From assembly GCF_001678755.1 (NCBI RefSeq), contig NZ_LZDS01000029.1, positions 62,001-126,000 of the forward strand: 64,000 bases of DNA, written 5' to 3'. This document shows, piece after piece, positions 8,310 to 18,746 of the stretch. How positions within the stretch are numbered: position 1 is the first letter of the stretch; every line of letters starts with the position of its first letter. Below the pieces are notes generated by a model, which had not been told where the DNA came from, did no database searches, and saw only the letters and a program-made list of their open reading frames with translations. Source of the DNA: Acinetobacter gandensis. GTDB taxonomy: Bacteria > Pseudomonadota > Gammaproteobacteria > Pseudomonadales > Moraxellaceae. The translations under genes were made by a program, and so were the position numbers.

Positions 8310-9605
8310 ATGAAAGCTGAAAATAAAGTATTTGCGTTGGTTGACGTAAATAACTGCTACGTTAGTTGTGAGCGTGTGTTTAACCCTAAGCTCAATCAAT
8401 CCCCTGTCGTAGTTTTATCCAATAACGATGGTTGTGTCGTATCACGTAGTCAAGAAGCCAAAGATTTAGGCATCAAAATGGCCGTGCCTGTCTATCAAAT
8501 ACAAGATCTGATTCAACGTCATCAAGTACAGGTACTATCCAGTAATTATGCCCTTTATACGGAAATGTCGAGACGTTTTATGAATATTTTGGGCTTATTT
8601 GTCGGCCCAGAAGACCGTGAAATTTATTCTATTGATGAATGTTTTTTAGATTTAACAGCTTATCAAGATCTATTTGATTTGACTGCTTATGCAGAACAGA
8701 TTAAAGAAACTGTATGGAAATGGTTAGGACTGCCCTGTTGTGTTGGTATTGGACGTTCAAAAATGGAGGCAAAGATCGCCAATCATTTAGCAAAAAAAAA
8801 TGCTTATTTAAATGGGGTGTGCAATTTAATCGATATGGATCCTTGCTCGTCAGAACTTTTGCTTTCTCAAACACCCGTATCTGAGGTTTGGGGTGTCGGT
8901 CGCAATCATACGAAAGCTTTAAATCAATTGGGCATTCAACATGTTTTAGATTTAATTGAAGCACATCCGAAAAATATTCGACAAAAATTTAGTGTGGTAA
9001 TGGAAAAAACTGTACGTGAATTACAAGGTATTTCCTGCATGGATATTGAACAAGATACGCCGCGCAAACAGCAAATTTTAAGCAGTCGTTCTTATGGTCA
9101 ACCGGTCTATGAACTCGAGGATATTAAAGCCTCTATTCGCTTATATATTTCACGAGCAGTAACTCGCCTAAGAGAAGATCAGTCTTTATGTCGTATGGTT
9201 GGGGTCTATATTCAAACAGGTCGTTTCAATAATACTGAAAAGTATGCACCTTATACCGCCATCACCTTAAATGAACATACTGATGATTTACTGACTATTA
9301 CCCAAGCTGCAACACATGCGGTGGAAAAAATATTTAAAGCGGGCTTTAAATATAAAAAAGCCGGTGTGGTGTTAATGGAGCTCATTCCCAAGCAAAGTTT
9401 CGTACCTGATCTTTTTTGCGATATGAGCCAGCGGCAAGCACGTGAAAAATTATCCAATACAGTTGGCGATATTCAAAAAAGATTTGGTCATCACTTTATT
9501 TCTCTAGGCTTGTCTCAAAACGAAGCATCGACATGGCGTATGAAACAAAATCTCTGCTCACCGGCTTACCTAAGTAATTGGAATGAACTTTTGCGCGTGA
9601 AATAA
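8310..9605 (+). CDS. umuC: DNA polymerase V catalytic subunit UmuC, full length
   Basis: This 431-residue Y-family polymerase performs error-prone translesion synthesis. It opens FALVDVNNCYVSCERVFNP, with the first catalytic Asp at residue 12, and has the second acidic cluster IYSIDECFLDLT near residue 109. The helix-hairpin-helix region follows (VWGVGRNHTKALNQLGI), then the little-finger domain and a C-terminal tail. Length is near the usual 420, so the gene is intact, whereas in some Acinetobacter strains umuC is truncated. The ribosome site is weak (AAGAA). It is probably cotranscribed with the upstream UmuD-like gene. Confidence 0.93.
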   Translation: MKAENKVFALVDVNNCYVSCERVFNPKLNQSPVVVLSNNDGCVVSRSQEAKDLGIKMAVPVYQIQDLIQRHQVQVLSSNYALYTEMSRRFMNILGLFVGPEDREIYSIDECFLDLTAYQDLFDLTAYAEQIKETVWKWLGLPCCVGIGRSKMEAKIANHLAKKNAYLNGVCNLIDMDPCSSELLLSQTPVSEVWGVGRNHTKALNQLGIQHVLDLIEAHPKNIRQKFSVVMEKTVRELQGISCMDIEQDTPRKQQILSSRSYGQPVYELEDIKASIRLYISRAVTRLREDQSLCRMVGVYIQTGRFNNTEKYAPYTAITLNEHTDDLLTITQAATHAVEKIFKAGFKYKKAGVVLMELIPKQSFVPDLFCDMSQRQAREKLSNTVGDIQKRFGHHFISLGLSQNEASTWRMKQNLCSPAYLSNWNELLRVK

Positions 9606-9751
9606 ATCAAGACTATAGCTTAGTTTGTGTTGAAGTAATTCTTGGTTCAGCGGTGTATGTAATTTATTCACCGAAATGATCATTTGCTTTTGCTCAATAT
9701 TTATTTAGTATTTAAATGAATATTCATTTATATCTTCCCGTATTTAAACTT

Positions 9752-11032
9752 ATGTCCGACGCACAATTTAGCCTGAGCGAATACCTCTCTGCAGTCAAAG
9801 AAGTCATTCAATTGGCCTTTGATGATGCGGTTTGGGTCAAAGCTGAAATTCGTAATTTAAATATTAAAGGTGGGCATTATTACCTCGAACTCGCTGAAAA
9901 AGAACAAGACAGCGACAAAGTCATCGCCAGTTGCAAAGCCACAATTTGGAAATTTACGGCAGCCAAAGTTGTTGGAAAATTTGAACGTGAAAGTGGCATT
10001 GAACTCAGTCGAGACTTAAATGTCTTGGTAAAAGTACGTGCCCGCTTTGACCCGCAATATGGTTTTTCTGTCAATATTGAAGAAATCGACTCTAGTTTTA
10101 CATTGGGTGATCTTGCTCGACGTTATCAACAGATTATCGAAAAACTCAGTATTGAAGGCTTAATACATAAAAATCAGCAACTACCTGCACCCTTTGATAT
10201 TAATCAAGTACTGGTTATTGCTCCTGAAAATGCAGCAGGTTTAGGTGACTTCAAAAAAGATGCAGATGCGTTACAACATGCTGGGGTGTGTAACTTTGTC
10301 TATCACTCCGCAACCTTCCAAGGCAATACCGCAGCTCAGAGCATTCAAACTGCTTTGGCTCAAGCTTTAAGACAATGGGCCAACGATTACAATACAGCAC
10401 CCGACTTAATTGCCATTATTCGTGGTGGTGGCGCCGTTAATGATCTTGCATATTTAAATGATTATGACTTGGCCGCCCTACTGTGTAAGCGTTCAGTACC
10501 CATTTGGGTGGGCATTGGCCATGAAAAAGACCGAACAATTTTAGATGAAATTGCGCATCGCTCTTTCGACACACCCAGTAAAGTCATAGGTGGTATTCGC
10601 AATCATATCGTTGAGCGCAGCCAAGAGGTCTTAGATGCTTTGCAAAGTATTCAACTGCATTCACAGCATCAAATCGCGCAATATCAAAGTCAAAATGATC
10701 AATTGATGCAAGTCATCAAGACATTAGCGCAAACTCAGATCAATGATGGTTCCCGTCTCATTCAACAGTTTAAAGACAACTCTGCATATTTTGCCCAATT
10801 ACAGCTCAAAACAGCAGCTCAAAATATTGAAGTTTTAATGCGTGAAACCTTGCTACAAAACCCTGCACACGTACTATCCAAAGGTTATGCCATTGTAAGG
10901 CAAAACGGTAAAGCGTTACGCAGTGCGCAGCAATTGGACTCAACAACAACCGCGCCAGACATTCAAATTGAAATGCAAGACGGTTTAATCACAGCCAAAA
11001 TTCAACAGATACAGGTGCCAACAGATGACTAA
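9752..11032 (+). CDS. xseA: Exodeoxyribonuclease VII large subunit
   Basis: This is the catalytic subunit of exonuclease VII, which degrades single-stranded DNA in both directions in complex with XseB. From ATG 9752 the protein has 426 residues. An N-terminal OB-fold (VWVKAEIRNLNIKGGHYYLEL) is followed by the nuclease core (IIRGGGAVNDLAYLNDYDLA and VPIWVGIGHEKDRTILDEIAHRSFDTPSKV), a coiled-coil stretch, and the C-terminal hallmark LSKGYAIVRQNGKAL. An in-frame ATG at 9716 would add 12 residues, but neither start has a clear ribosome site; 9752 fits the family N-terminus better. It overlaps xseB by 8 bases. Confidence 0.93.
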   Translation: MSDAQFSLSEYLSAVKEVIQLAFDDAVWVKAEIRNLNIKGGHYYLELAEKEQDSDKVIASCKATIWKFTAAKVVGKFERESGIELSRDLNVLVKVRARFDPQYGFSVNIEEIDSSFTLGDLARRYQQIIEKLSIEGLIHKNQQLPAPFDINQVLVIAPENAAGLGDFKKDADALQHAGVCNFVYHSATFQGNTAAQSIQTALAQALRQWANDYNTAPDLIAIIRGGGAVNDLAYLNDYDLAALLCKRSVPIWVGIGHEKDRTILDEIAHRSFDTPSKVIGGIRNHIVERSQEVLDALQSIQLHSQHQIAQYQSQNDQLMQVIKTLAQTQINDGSRLIQQFKDNSAYFAQLQLKTAAQNIEVLMRETLLQNPAHVLSKGYAIVRQNGKALRSAQQLDSTTTAPDIQIEMQDGLITAKIQQIQVPTDD

Positions 11033-11219
11033 TGAAACTTTAAGCTTTAAAGATGGCTATGAAATCTTAAAACGAAATGCTGAACAGCTTGAATCTCAAC
11101 AAGAGCCAGACATTGATAATTTAATGAAAATTGTTGAAGAGTCCATGACCGCCTATAAGGCATGTAAATCACGTGTAGAAGCCGTTCAACAGGCATTGAA
11201 CGACACATTTAAAGACTAA
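11025..11219 (+). CDS. xseB: Exodeoxyribonuclease VII small subunit
   Basis: This 64-residue helical protein has the XseB pattern: FKDGYEILKRNAEQLESQ, then VEESMTAYKACKSRVEAVQQAL. It is the non-catalytic partner that packs along the XseA coiled coil. Its start lies inside the end of xseA (8-base overlap), which indicates translational coupling. A two-way terminator follows. Confidence 0.9.
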   Translation: MTNETLSFKDGYEILKRNAEQLESQQEPDIDNLMKIVEESMTAYKACKSRVEAVQQALNDTFKD

Positions 11220-11235
11220 TATACATGCTCAAATA

Positions 11236-11268
11236 TAAAAAAACGCAATCCGAGGATTGCGTTTTTTT
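11236..11268. terminator. Two-way terminator between xseB and tamB
   Basis: CGCAATC (11244-11250), loop CGAG, GATTGCG (11255-11261), with a run of A on the left and seven T on the right. It can end both the rightward xseB and the leftward tamB transcripts. Confidence 0.85.
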
Positions 11269-11286
11269 ATTGCTTATATTTCTAAA

Positions 11287-14200
11287 TTAGAAACGCCAAT
11301 TGTAGAATAAATCGATTGCACGCTCTAAAGATTGACTCGCTTCTAAGTACAAGCGTTGGTTCATTTGGTAACGTAAAGTCAATTTGTTTACTGGCGTAAA
11401 TACACCTACACCGTAACGAATAAACAAGTCAGGCGTGATATAACCCGTCACCGAAACTTGAGTATCATCCCCTGTTCCTTGTGCATCTAATGCTAGGCCA
11501 CTTAGACCAAAAGTACGACCAATTTGATTGGTCAAAGCACGCGTACCACCCAAGCCCATACTGATACCGGCTGCAGCAATGGTATTATTTACATCAGAAC
11601 GGAAACCTTCGGCTTGACTCAAGCCTGAACTACCTTCATTAATACGACCTGTAATTAACGCATTTAAAGCCTCTTGCTCAGACAAGCCTGCATCGTTATA
11701 GACTTGAATAGCAGGACTTGAAGCCGTACCAGTTACACGTACACCAACCGTACTGCCTTGCACCGATTTATTGGCATCAATATCCAGCGTAGGATTAGCC
11801 AAAGGCCCATTAAAACGTGCAATCGCACGATTAAGATCAAGACTTTGTCCATATGCTTCAATTTTTACACGCTGCGAAACACCAATTGCACCATTAGCAC
11901 GCATGGCTGTTTCCAGGCCACGCTGAGTTAAATTCAAGCGACCAATGAGTGGAATACGACTATCAAAACCTTGGAAGATTACCTGATTACCAATATTGAC
12001 CTGAACATCAGCACGAATATCCCATGGACGAGCGGATTTCAGGATTGCCAATTGGTCATCGCCTTCATTAACAATACGTACATCAGAAGACACACCTACA
12101 ACACTCGCTGTAGCTTCAGGCATAGAAATCAATGCGCGTGGCACATCGACTTTACCTTTAAGTGTAAGTTTCTTGCTCATTGGCAAAACATCTAATGATA
12201 AATCAGGCGTAACAACAGCAGTGATTAATGGTGCTTGGCGAACCAACAAATCCGAACCACTTAAATTCAACTGAATCCGAGGCTCATTTTTCCAGTCAAT
12301 ATCACCCGTTAATTTACCAACACCGCGACCACTGTTAAATGCACCATCAATTGTGGCATGGTTTTGTTGTACTGCAGAATACAACTGGATATTGGTCAAG
12401 TTCACAGGCAACGAAATCATACTGATTGAGCCGTTTTTCACTCGAATTTCACCATCCATCAATGGCTGACTCAATGTTCCATTAATTTTAGCAGCATAAG
12501 ATAATGTACCGCCCATCGAACGTACATCTTGAATGAATGGTTTTAAAATTTTTAATTGAACCTGATTAAAAGCCACTTCACCACGAATTGGTTTATTGGC
12601 TTTATACGGATCAATAATAATATTGGCATAGCCTGTGCCAATATCAGGTGCTTTGGTGTCTAGGCGAATTTGTAAACCATCCGCAACACTTTTTGCAATT
12701 AAACCCACTTCATCATATTTCAAAGTCGATGCTAAATATTGAGGGTCTTCCGCAGACAGCCCTAACAAACCATCACGTGTCACTAAGCGTGCATCAATTT
12801 TCGGTTTAGCACCTTGTGCCCATGATGCTTTTGCATAACCATTCACCTTACCTGTGATGGCAAGACCTTCAGGCATAAATGCAGCAAAGTCATTCAGGTC
12901 AAGGTTTTTGGTCACAAACGAAACATTACCGCGCTTTTTATTTACACGAATTGGCTGATCAAAACATAATTCACTTTGCTGACTCATCCAACAATGTGCA
13001 CCAACAAATAAATCTGATTGTGCCGTGTTATAAATAATTGAAGCGTTTTGACGCTGAACCAAACGTGTCCGTAACGAGTCAAAATCACCTTTTTGGATTT
13101 GCCCTAACCAATTATTTTGTGCGTTAAAGCCACCCGCTAACTGTACATAGAAACGTGACAATTTATTTTCAGCACTAATTTTTAACAAATGTGCATTACG
13201 TGTACCTGCAAGTGAAATCTGTCCTTTCACAATCTCACGGTTATTACTACGTAAATTGTCCATGGTTGCAGTTAGTAAACTTGGTGTAGTTGCCGAGGTT
13301 GGTAACTGCCCCTGAACACGCATTTTCTTAACGCTAAATAAATTATTAAATGCAAAGTCGTCTACAGCAATATTGGCAGATGCTTGTAGTCGCGGTTGCG
13401 CTTGAACATTGAGATAACCATATGCACGACCACGTAATCCCGCATAAATTTCATAAAGTGCAGGAGCATTAATTTTAAGTTGTAGATTTTGAGCATTACC
13501 TGAGGCTTGAATTTGGTTATTGGCGTAGGCCAAAAGCAAATTATTCGCTTCAAATTGCTTCGGCATAAAGCCAGATTGGTTTGAATTAATCACCATTGCC
13601 AAGTTACCTTGACCACGTACAGGTTTGTTATTAATCATCCCTGCCAAATTCAAACGTTCGACTTGAATACGCTTTAATGCATCTGACCAAACGCCACTGG
13701 TTTTTAAATTACCAGAAAGCTCACCACGTACATTGGAAGCAAAATAATGGGGTTTGAAATGCACCAATGATGCATTGATATTCCAACCTATGGCATTTTG
13801 TAAGCTTACCTTACCGTTGGCTGCAATCTTGCCTGCAATACCATTATGACGCAGCTCAGTAATATTAATCAGCGTTGGTGTGCCTGAAACCTTAAAGTTT
13901 AAACTTCCTTTACTTGCCTCAAGTTGACTCGCGTTTAGACCACCATCATAGTTCACTGCAAAAGCCTTGAATCCACCGCCATGTTTTTCATCATGGAAAG
14001 TCAAGGCTGCCGTTGAATTACCTGTTAACTGCACAGTTTCTTTTTGCTGTGCTAAACGCCCTAACAAATTAATATCTTTTAATTGAATAATCTGCTGATT
14101 TGGTTTTGCATAACCACTGGCTTTTAACGAGCCAGTCACCTGATCGACTGGCGCAGCTTCAGCAATACTTTGTGGGTTAAATTGCTGTGCTTGCAAATTG

Positions 14201-15807
14201 GCTTGCCATTTTAATAAACGTTTTTCATCTGGCAATTCCACTACCGCGTTACCAGATAATTTGCCTTGATTTGCCACGTAGGTAAATGCAGGCACATTCA
14301 AGTTATTATTTTTCAAATTCAGTTTGGCTTGGTACTGACCAGCAGGGAGCATGCCCTTGTCATGACGCGATACCGAAGTTGCAACATTAATATTTTGCTG
14401 ACCTTCAGTTAGAGCCAATTGTACATTACCCGAAGCACTGCTTAACCAACCTACATAAGGCACAGCACGGTCAATATTTTTCCATGACACATCCAGTTGC
14501 ATTGGCTGAGCTTTATTATTTTTTTCAGGATTTTGATCAAGTTTTACATTCCACGTTTCATATTTATCAAAATCCACCAAAGCAGTCAGATGCATACCTT
14601 TTTCAAGTGTACCTTTTGACGCAATCGCGCTATCGAGGCTAACAGGTAAAAAATCCTGAATCACTTGCGGAATCAATTTGTCTTTCGGATTAATTTTATC
14701 TAAACGCCCCTGCATATCCCAAGTAACATGATCCTTCCAGCTCACCACGCCGCCAACATTGACTGCACCACCCATGACTTGACCATTCAAATTGGTAATA
14801 TCCAATTGATTGACTAAGTCTGTATGCATAATTGCCGTATATTTACCTTCTGGAATATTGGCGCCGCTTAAGTCTGTATCTAGATTTAAATCTAAGCGCT
14901 CAATATCGCCCTTAAATTTTGCCACACCATTTTTAGCAAATAGCTTTTGATCAGTGAGTAAAGGTAAATGGTAATTTCTAAATTTGAGTGCCCCAAACAT
15001 TGGAACATGTTGACGCATCGGATGAACCACAGCCCAACCAGTCAGCAAATCTGGCGTATGTGTTGCCACCCCCGCCTGAATTGTATCTAGCGAACCTTTA
15101 GCAACCACCTGAATATCATGAATATTAAGGCTTTCACGTAAAGACGGTAGGTTTACAGTAGCCACAGCATCCAAAGGATACTTGCCTTCAAATTTCATAT
15201 TTCCTGAGGCATTACGAACAGATAAATAGCCCATATCCATACGAGTATCTTTAAACTTCAGCTCAGTACCTGACCACAATGCTTCATTAAGTTCTATATC
15301 GTAAAAATCGACACCTGAACTATGAGTTTTAATCAACATGTGATCAAGATCGGCATGATCTACACGAAGTACAAAAGGCAGTCGAATTTCACTAAATGCA
15401 AAGGGTTTATCACTTGGCGGTGTTTTGGTAATGATTTGCAGATTTTTGATATCAGCACTATTCAAATGAATTTCTTTATTAATAATCGCACGCCAACCTA
15501 ATGTAATGTCAGCACGATCAATTTTGACATCCACAGGTTTCAGTGTAACCAATACATTACGCAGAATGATCCCGCGCAATAAATTACCACCCTCATATTC
15601 ATAATGAATAATTTTTTGACGCTCGAGAACACGATCCAGCAGAAACTTACTGCCTTTATCTGTAGAGAACATGACCGCTAATGCAGCCACCAAAAAAATA
15701 AGCACAAACACGAAGGTCAACATGACACTTCTGAAGATACGGCGCTTCTTCGGTAGCGGTTCTACCGGCGCTTCGTTTTCTTGTTCCTGCTGTTCGTGTT
15801 CAGCCAT
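11287..15807 (-). CDS. tamB: Translocation and assembly module protein TamB
   Basis: A very large protein (1506 residues) with a cytoplasmic N-terminal tail, one membrane anchor near residues 28-48 (SVMLTFVFVLIFLVAALAVMF), and a long beta-rich AsmA-like stretch. The C-terminal DUF490 domain ends with VGVFTPVNKLTLRYQMNQRLYLEASQSLERAIDLFYNWRF. Such proteins form hydrophobic grooves spanning the periplasm; TamB works with TamA in outer membrane protein assembly and is also implicated in phospholipid transport. It follows tamA by 23 bases on the same strand, so the two form an operon. Length exceeds E. coli TamB (1259). Confidence 0.92.
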   Translation of the reverse strand: MAEHEQQEQENEAPVEPLPKKRRIFRSVMLTFVFVLIFLVAALAVMFSTDKGSKFLLDRVLERQKIIHYEYEGGNLLRGIILRNVLVTLKPVDVKIDRADITLGWRAIINKEIHLNSADIKNLQIITKTPPSDKPFAFSEIRLPFVLRVDHADLDHMLIKTHSSGVDFYDIELNEALWSGTELKFKDTRMDMGYLSVRNASGNMKFEGKYPLDAVATVNLPSLRESLNIHDIQVVAKGSLDTIQAGVATHTPDLLTGWAVVHPMRQHVPMFGALKFRNYHLPLLTDQKLFAKNGVAKFKGDIERLDLNLDTDLSGANIPEGKYTAIMHTDLVNQLDITNLNGQVMGGAVNVGGVVSWKDHVTWDMQGRLDKINPKDKLIPQVIQDFLPVSLDSAIASKGTLEKGMHLTALVDFDKYETWNVKLDQNPEKNNKAQPMQLDVSWKNIDRAVPYVGWLSSASGNVQLALTEGQQNINVATSVSRHDKGMLPAGQYQAKLNLKNNNLNVPAFTYVANQGKLSGNAVVELPDEKRLLKWQANLQAQQFNPQSIAEAAPVDQVTGSLKASGYAKPNQQIIQLKDINLLGRLAQQKETVQLTGNSTAALTFHDEKHGGGFKAFAVNYDGGLNASQLEASKGSLNFKVSGTPTLINITELRHNGIAGKIAANGKVSLQNAIGWNINASLVHFKPHYFASNVRGELSGNLKTSGVWSDALKRIQVERLNLAGMINNKPVRGQGNLAMVINSNQSGFMPKQFEANNLLLAYANNQIQASGNAQNLQLKINAPALYEIYAGLRGRAYGYLNVQAQPRLQASANIAVDDFAFNNLFSVKKMRVQGQLPTSATTPSLLTATMDNLRSNNREIVKGQISLAGTRNAHLLKISAENKLSRFYVQLAGGFNAQNNWLGQIQKGDFDSLRTRLVQRQNASIIYNTAQSDLFVGAHCWMSQQSELCFDQPIRVNKKRGNVSFVTKNLDLNDFAAFMPEGLAITGKVNGYAKASWAQGAKPKIDARLVTRDGLLGLSAEDPQYLASTLKYDEVGLIAKSVADGLQIRLDTKAPDIGTGYANIIIDPYKANKPIRGEVAFNQVQLKILKPFIQDVRSMGGTLSYAAKINGTLSQPLMDGEIRVKNGSISMISLPVNLTNIQLYSAVQQNHATIDGAFNSGRGVGKLTGDIDWKNEPRIQLNLSGSDLLVRQAPLITAVVTPDLSLDVLPMSKKLTLKGKVDVPRALISMPEATASVVGVSSDVRIVNEGDDQLAILKSARPWDIRADVQVNIGNQVIFQGFDSRIPLIGRLNLTQRGLETAMRANGAIGVSQRVKIEAYGQSLDLNRAIARFNGPLANPTLDIDANKSVQGSTVGVRVTGTASSPAIQVYNDAGLSEQEALNALITGRINEGSSGLSQAEGFRSDVNNTIAAAGISMGLGGTRALTNQIGRTFGLSGLALDAQGTGDDTQVSVTGYITPDLFIRYGVGVFTPVNKLTLRYQMNQRLYLEASQSLERAIDLFYNWRF

Positions 15808-15830
15808 AAAAAACCCAAATCACCTAAAAA

Positions 15831-18569
15831 TTATAATTGTGAGCCAATAAAGAAATGTAATCGAATCGGTTTACTGTCATCTGAAAGACCGGTTGCCACA
15901 TCTAAACGAATTGGACCGATTGGTGATGCCCAACGGATACCAATACCAGCACTATATGCGGTTGGCGTATTAAATTCTTTATCGTAAGCATTACCAAAGT
16001 CACTAAATACTGCAGCGCGCCAACCTTCTTTAAACTGATAGTTATATTCAAGCGAACCCGTTGCAAGGACTTGACCACCAATTTTATAGCCATTTTCTTC
16101 CGCAGCGAGACTCTTATAGTCAAAACCACGAATGGTCTGGTCACCACCAGTAAAATAACGCAAGTTATAAGGTACTTTGGCAAAATCTTCAGTCAAAATA
16201 TAACCTAAATCACTACGCCCAACGAACTGATGATTATCGTTCTCCCCAAGAGAATAAATAAAGCGCCAACCTGCATTTAAAATGGCCATATCAGCATCGG
16301 AAAGTAACTTTTCGCTACCTAGTTCAACTTTATAGGTCTGCTTAATCCCTTTACTTGGATTGACACGTTTATCCGAATCAGTACGCGAAATTTCATAACC
16401 AACTAAAAGTGATTGCTGTTCATTATTGGTATTTACCAAGAATGCATCAGGAATATCATCTGCTGGATTGAGTCCATCATTCGTAATTCGGTCTAAACGA
16501 TAACGCAAACCAAAGGCATGCTGCCAACTTCCTCGTGGATTTTTAATAATACGGTCTGCACCCGCTACCGCAGATTCAATTAATAAATTCACACCTTGAC
16601 CGACATCATCACGTTCTTCACGCTCATAACCACCGACTAAACTAATATAGTCGTTCAGCGTATGGTTATATGGAATGTTGTAACGACCATCAATCGATTG
16701 ACGAATTTTAGATACTTCCATGTTGGCATCAAAAGAATGCCCACGTTTATTCACAATAGCACGACGATATTGACCACGCACACGCACACCCGTATCCGTA
16801 CCAAAACCCGCACCAATTTCAGCACTATTTAACTTATCTGCATTTAAAGTCACAATGACAGGCACTTTCTTTTCTTCACGCGCTTGAGCTTGTAAACGTT
16901 CCTGCTCAGCTTGTTTAGCATCTTGAGTGTCTTGCAAAGAACGTAATTTAGAAGATTGATCTAGATCATTCACCCCAGTAAATTGATCTTCATCAAAGAC
17001 TTTTTGAGTGACTTCCTGATTCGAAGCAACTTCTTTTTTATCTTGTACCTGTAATGAACTTTCAGATAGCTTATTTTGATCGACTAAAGCTTGAATATCT
17101 GGTGGTAATTCTAAAGGTTTTTCAATAGGATCAGGACGTATTGCATCAACCAAGGTATAGTTAAAATACCGCGAGTTAGTCAAATTATTGGCCAAACCAT
17201 TCACACGCCAAAAGGTATAATCCGCACCATCTTTCCATGTGACTAAGCTTTCTAAAATATCAGGATCGAGTGGAAATTCTTTTGAAGGGTCACTCATGCG
17301 GAATTCTACACCACCGAGTTTATAGCGCTCACCCGTTTCAAAGCGCATATTAATATCAGCAGTATTTTGTGGCTGCGCAACTTTTACATCGTGCAAACGC
17401 CAATATGAATCAAAATAGCCGTTATTGGTTGCCGCTTCATTAATTCGACTTTTGGTGAGTTCATAATCCCCATGATTAAGAATGTCACCTTCTTCCTGAT
17501 CTGGTAATACACCAATCACCTGAAATTGTGCTTGATTAGCGCCAGGCCCACTAAATTCGATATTTTGCTCAGCAATTTGAACTGGAGCATTGGGTGTGAC
17601 TAATACACGCACTTTACCGTTTGAGACTTTTTCAAACTTAAATTCAGCTTGATAAAAACCCACGGCCTGCGCAGCTTGATTGGATAAACTACGTAGCTGT
17701 GGCAAGGCAGACGGAAAATCGCTAAACGACTCTTGCGTGAAACTCGATAATTTACCCTTGATATTCGCTTTTAAATCTTCAAGCGCAGCACCATAAGCTT
17801 TGCTGGTTGTTTGACTGGTATTATGTGCCGATGTAATTTCAACATCAGCACTAATGCGTTCAACCTTTGCTGTATTGAGCTGTCTTGGTGGACGAACCTT
17901 ATACAATAGTCTTTTAAAAATCCCTGGCTCTGCATCATCTTCAGGTTCAGCATTATTCAATTCATTTAAAGTATTGGCTTCTTCATTTCGAGTCGCCACA
18001 ATTTCTTTATCCGAACGTATTTCGCCCATCAATTGATCAATATTGACTGGTGCTTGGTTGATCTCTAAAAGTTCTTTTTGAGTAATATCAGCAACTGTCA
18101 CTTCAGTTTGCTGAGTCGAACGATATTCTTGTGCCTGACGTTTTGCTTCTTCTGCAACCTGAAAGATTTCATTTGCCATGTTTTGATCAACAGGTGTTAC
18201 GGGCAAGTTTTCTAAATCTTCAAACTCAATCGGCTTAAAGGCTTCAATTGGTGTAGAGTTTTGTTGCTGTTCTTGCAACATTTTCATGCTGTCGACCGTC
18301 TCTTCAGGCTCATGCATACTTTCAATTTTTTCGATGGCTTCAGGTGTAGAAATACCCTGCTTTACAGCCTCGTTCTTGATTTCAGAGACAATCTCTGCTT
18401 TTGTGTCTGTCAGCTCAGTTGTGTTTTGTTGCGTTTGGGCGAAACTCTGCTGAGCACACAAGCTTAAAAAGATGCTCATGTACAGGCTTTTATTGCTATG
18501 ATGCTGTCGTATGCAGTGTGCCATACTGTGGTGAAGCATTGTTTTTTTAAACGTGATTTTTGCAGGCAT
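15831..18569 (-). CDS. tamA: TamA, BamA-family outer membrane protein with long N-terminal and linker extensions
   Basis: The product is 912 residues from the ATG at 18567-18569; an in-frame TTG five codons earlier is possible, and starts further in (such as MLHHSMAH) cannot be excluded. After a signal peptide ending QQSFAQ comes a charged, Gln- and Glu-rich region of roughly 200 residues. POTRA-like domains follow (about 230-480), then a low-complexity linker (SESSLQVQDKKEVASNQE through QAEQERLQAQAREEKKV), and a 16-strand-type barrel. The barrel carries the conserved GGDQTIRGFDY and ends SDDSKPIRLHFFIGSQL. E. coli TamA has only 577 residues. It is encoded directly upstream of tamB, its inner membrane partner. 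Confidence 0.88.
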   Translation of the reverse strand: MPAKITFKKTMLHHSMAHCIRQHHSNKSLYMSIFLSLCAQQSFAQTQQNTTELTDTKAEIVSEIKNEAVKQGISTPEAIEKIESMHEPEETVDSMKMLQEQQQNSTPIEAFKPIEFEDLENLPVTPVDQNMANEIFQVAEEAKRQAQEYRSTQQTEVTVADITQKELLEINQAPVNIDQLMGEIRSDKEIVATRNEEANTLNELNNAEPEDDAEPGIFKRLLYKVRPPRQLNTAKVERISADVEITSAHNTSQTTSKAYGAALEDLKANIKGKLSSFTQESFSDFPSALPQLRSLSNQAAQAVGFYQAEFKFEKVSNGKVRVLVTPNAPVQIAEQNIEFSGPGANQAQFQVIGVLPDQEEGDILNHGDYELTKSRINEAATNNGYFDSYWRLHDVKVAQPQNTADINMRFETGERYKLGGVEFRMSDPSKEFPLDPDILESLVTWKDGADYTFWRVNGLANNLTNSRYFNYTLVDAIRPDPIEKPLELPPDIQALVDQNKLSESSLQVQDKKEVASNQEVTQKVFDEDQFTGVNDLDQSSKLRSLQDTQDAKQAEQERLQAQAREEKKVPVIVTLNADKLNSAEIGAGFGTDTGVRVRGQYRRAIVNKRGHSFDANMEVSKIRQSIDGRYNIPYNHTLNDYISLVGGYEREERDDVGQGVNLLIESAVAGADRIIKNPRGSWQHAFGLRYRLDRITNDGLNPADDIPDAFLVNTNNEQQSLLVGYEISRTDSDKRVNPSKGIKQTYKVELGSEKLLSDADMAILNAGWRFIYSLGENDNHQFVGRSDLGYILTEDFAKVPYNLRYFTGGDQTIRGFDYKSLAAEENGYKIGGQVLATGSLEYNYQFKEGWRAAVFSDFGNAYDKEFNTPTAYSAGIGIRWASPIGPIRLDVATGLSDDSKPIRLHFFIGSQL

Positions 18570-18746
18570 AGCAAACTCTAACAAATTTCATTATGTAATG
18601 GACTAAATCAACCAATCGGTGAGCTCAAGATCTTATATCTATTGGTTTTTCGTCATCTCCAAACTCAAAAACATATTACATGATTTTTTTAGAGATTTTA
18701 CCAATCACTCACATTTCTTAATAAAACTTAATGTAGCAAGACGCTT

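Noticed and set aside
11287..15807. Filamentous adhesin instead of TamB
   Set aside because: The N-terminal membrane anchor, the C-terminal DUF490 features and the position after tamA fit TamB.
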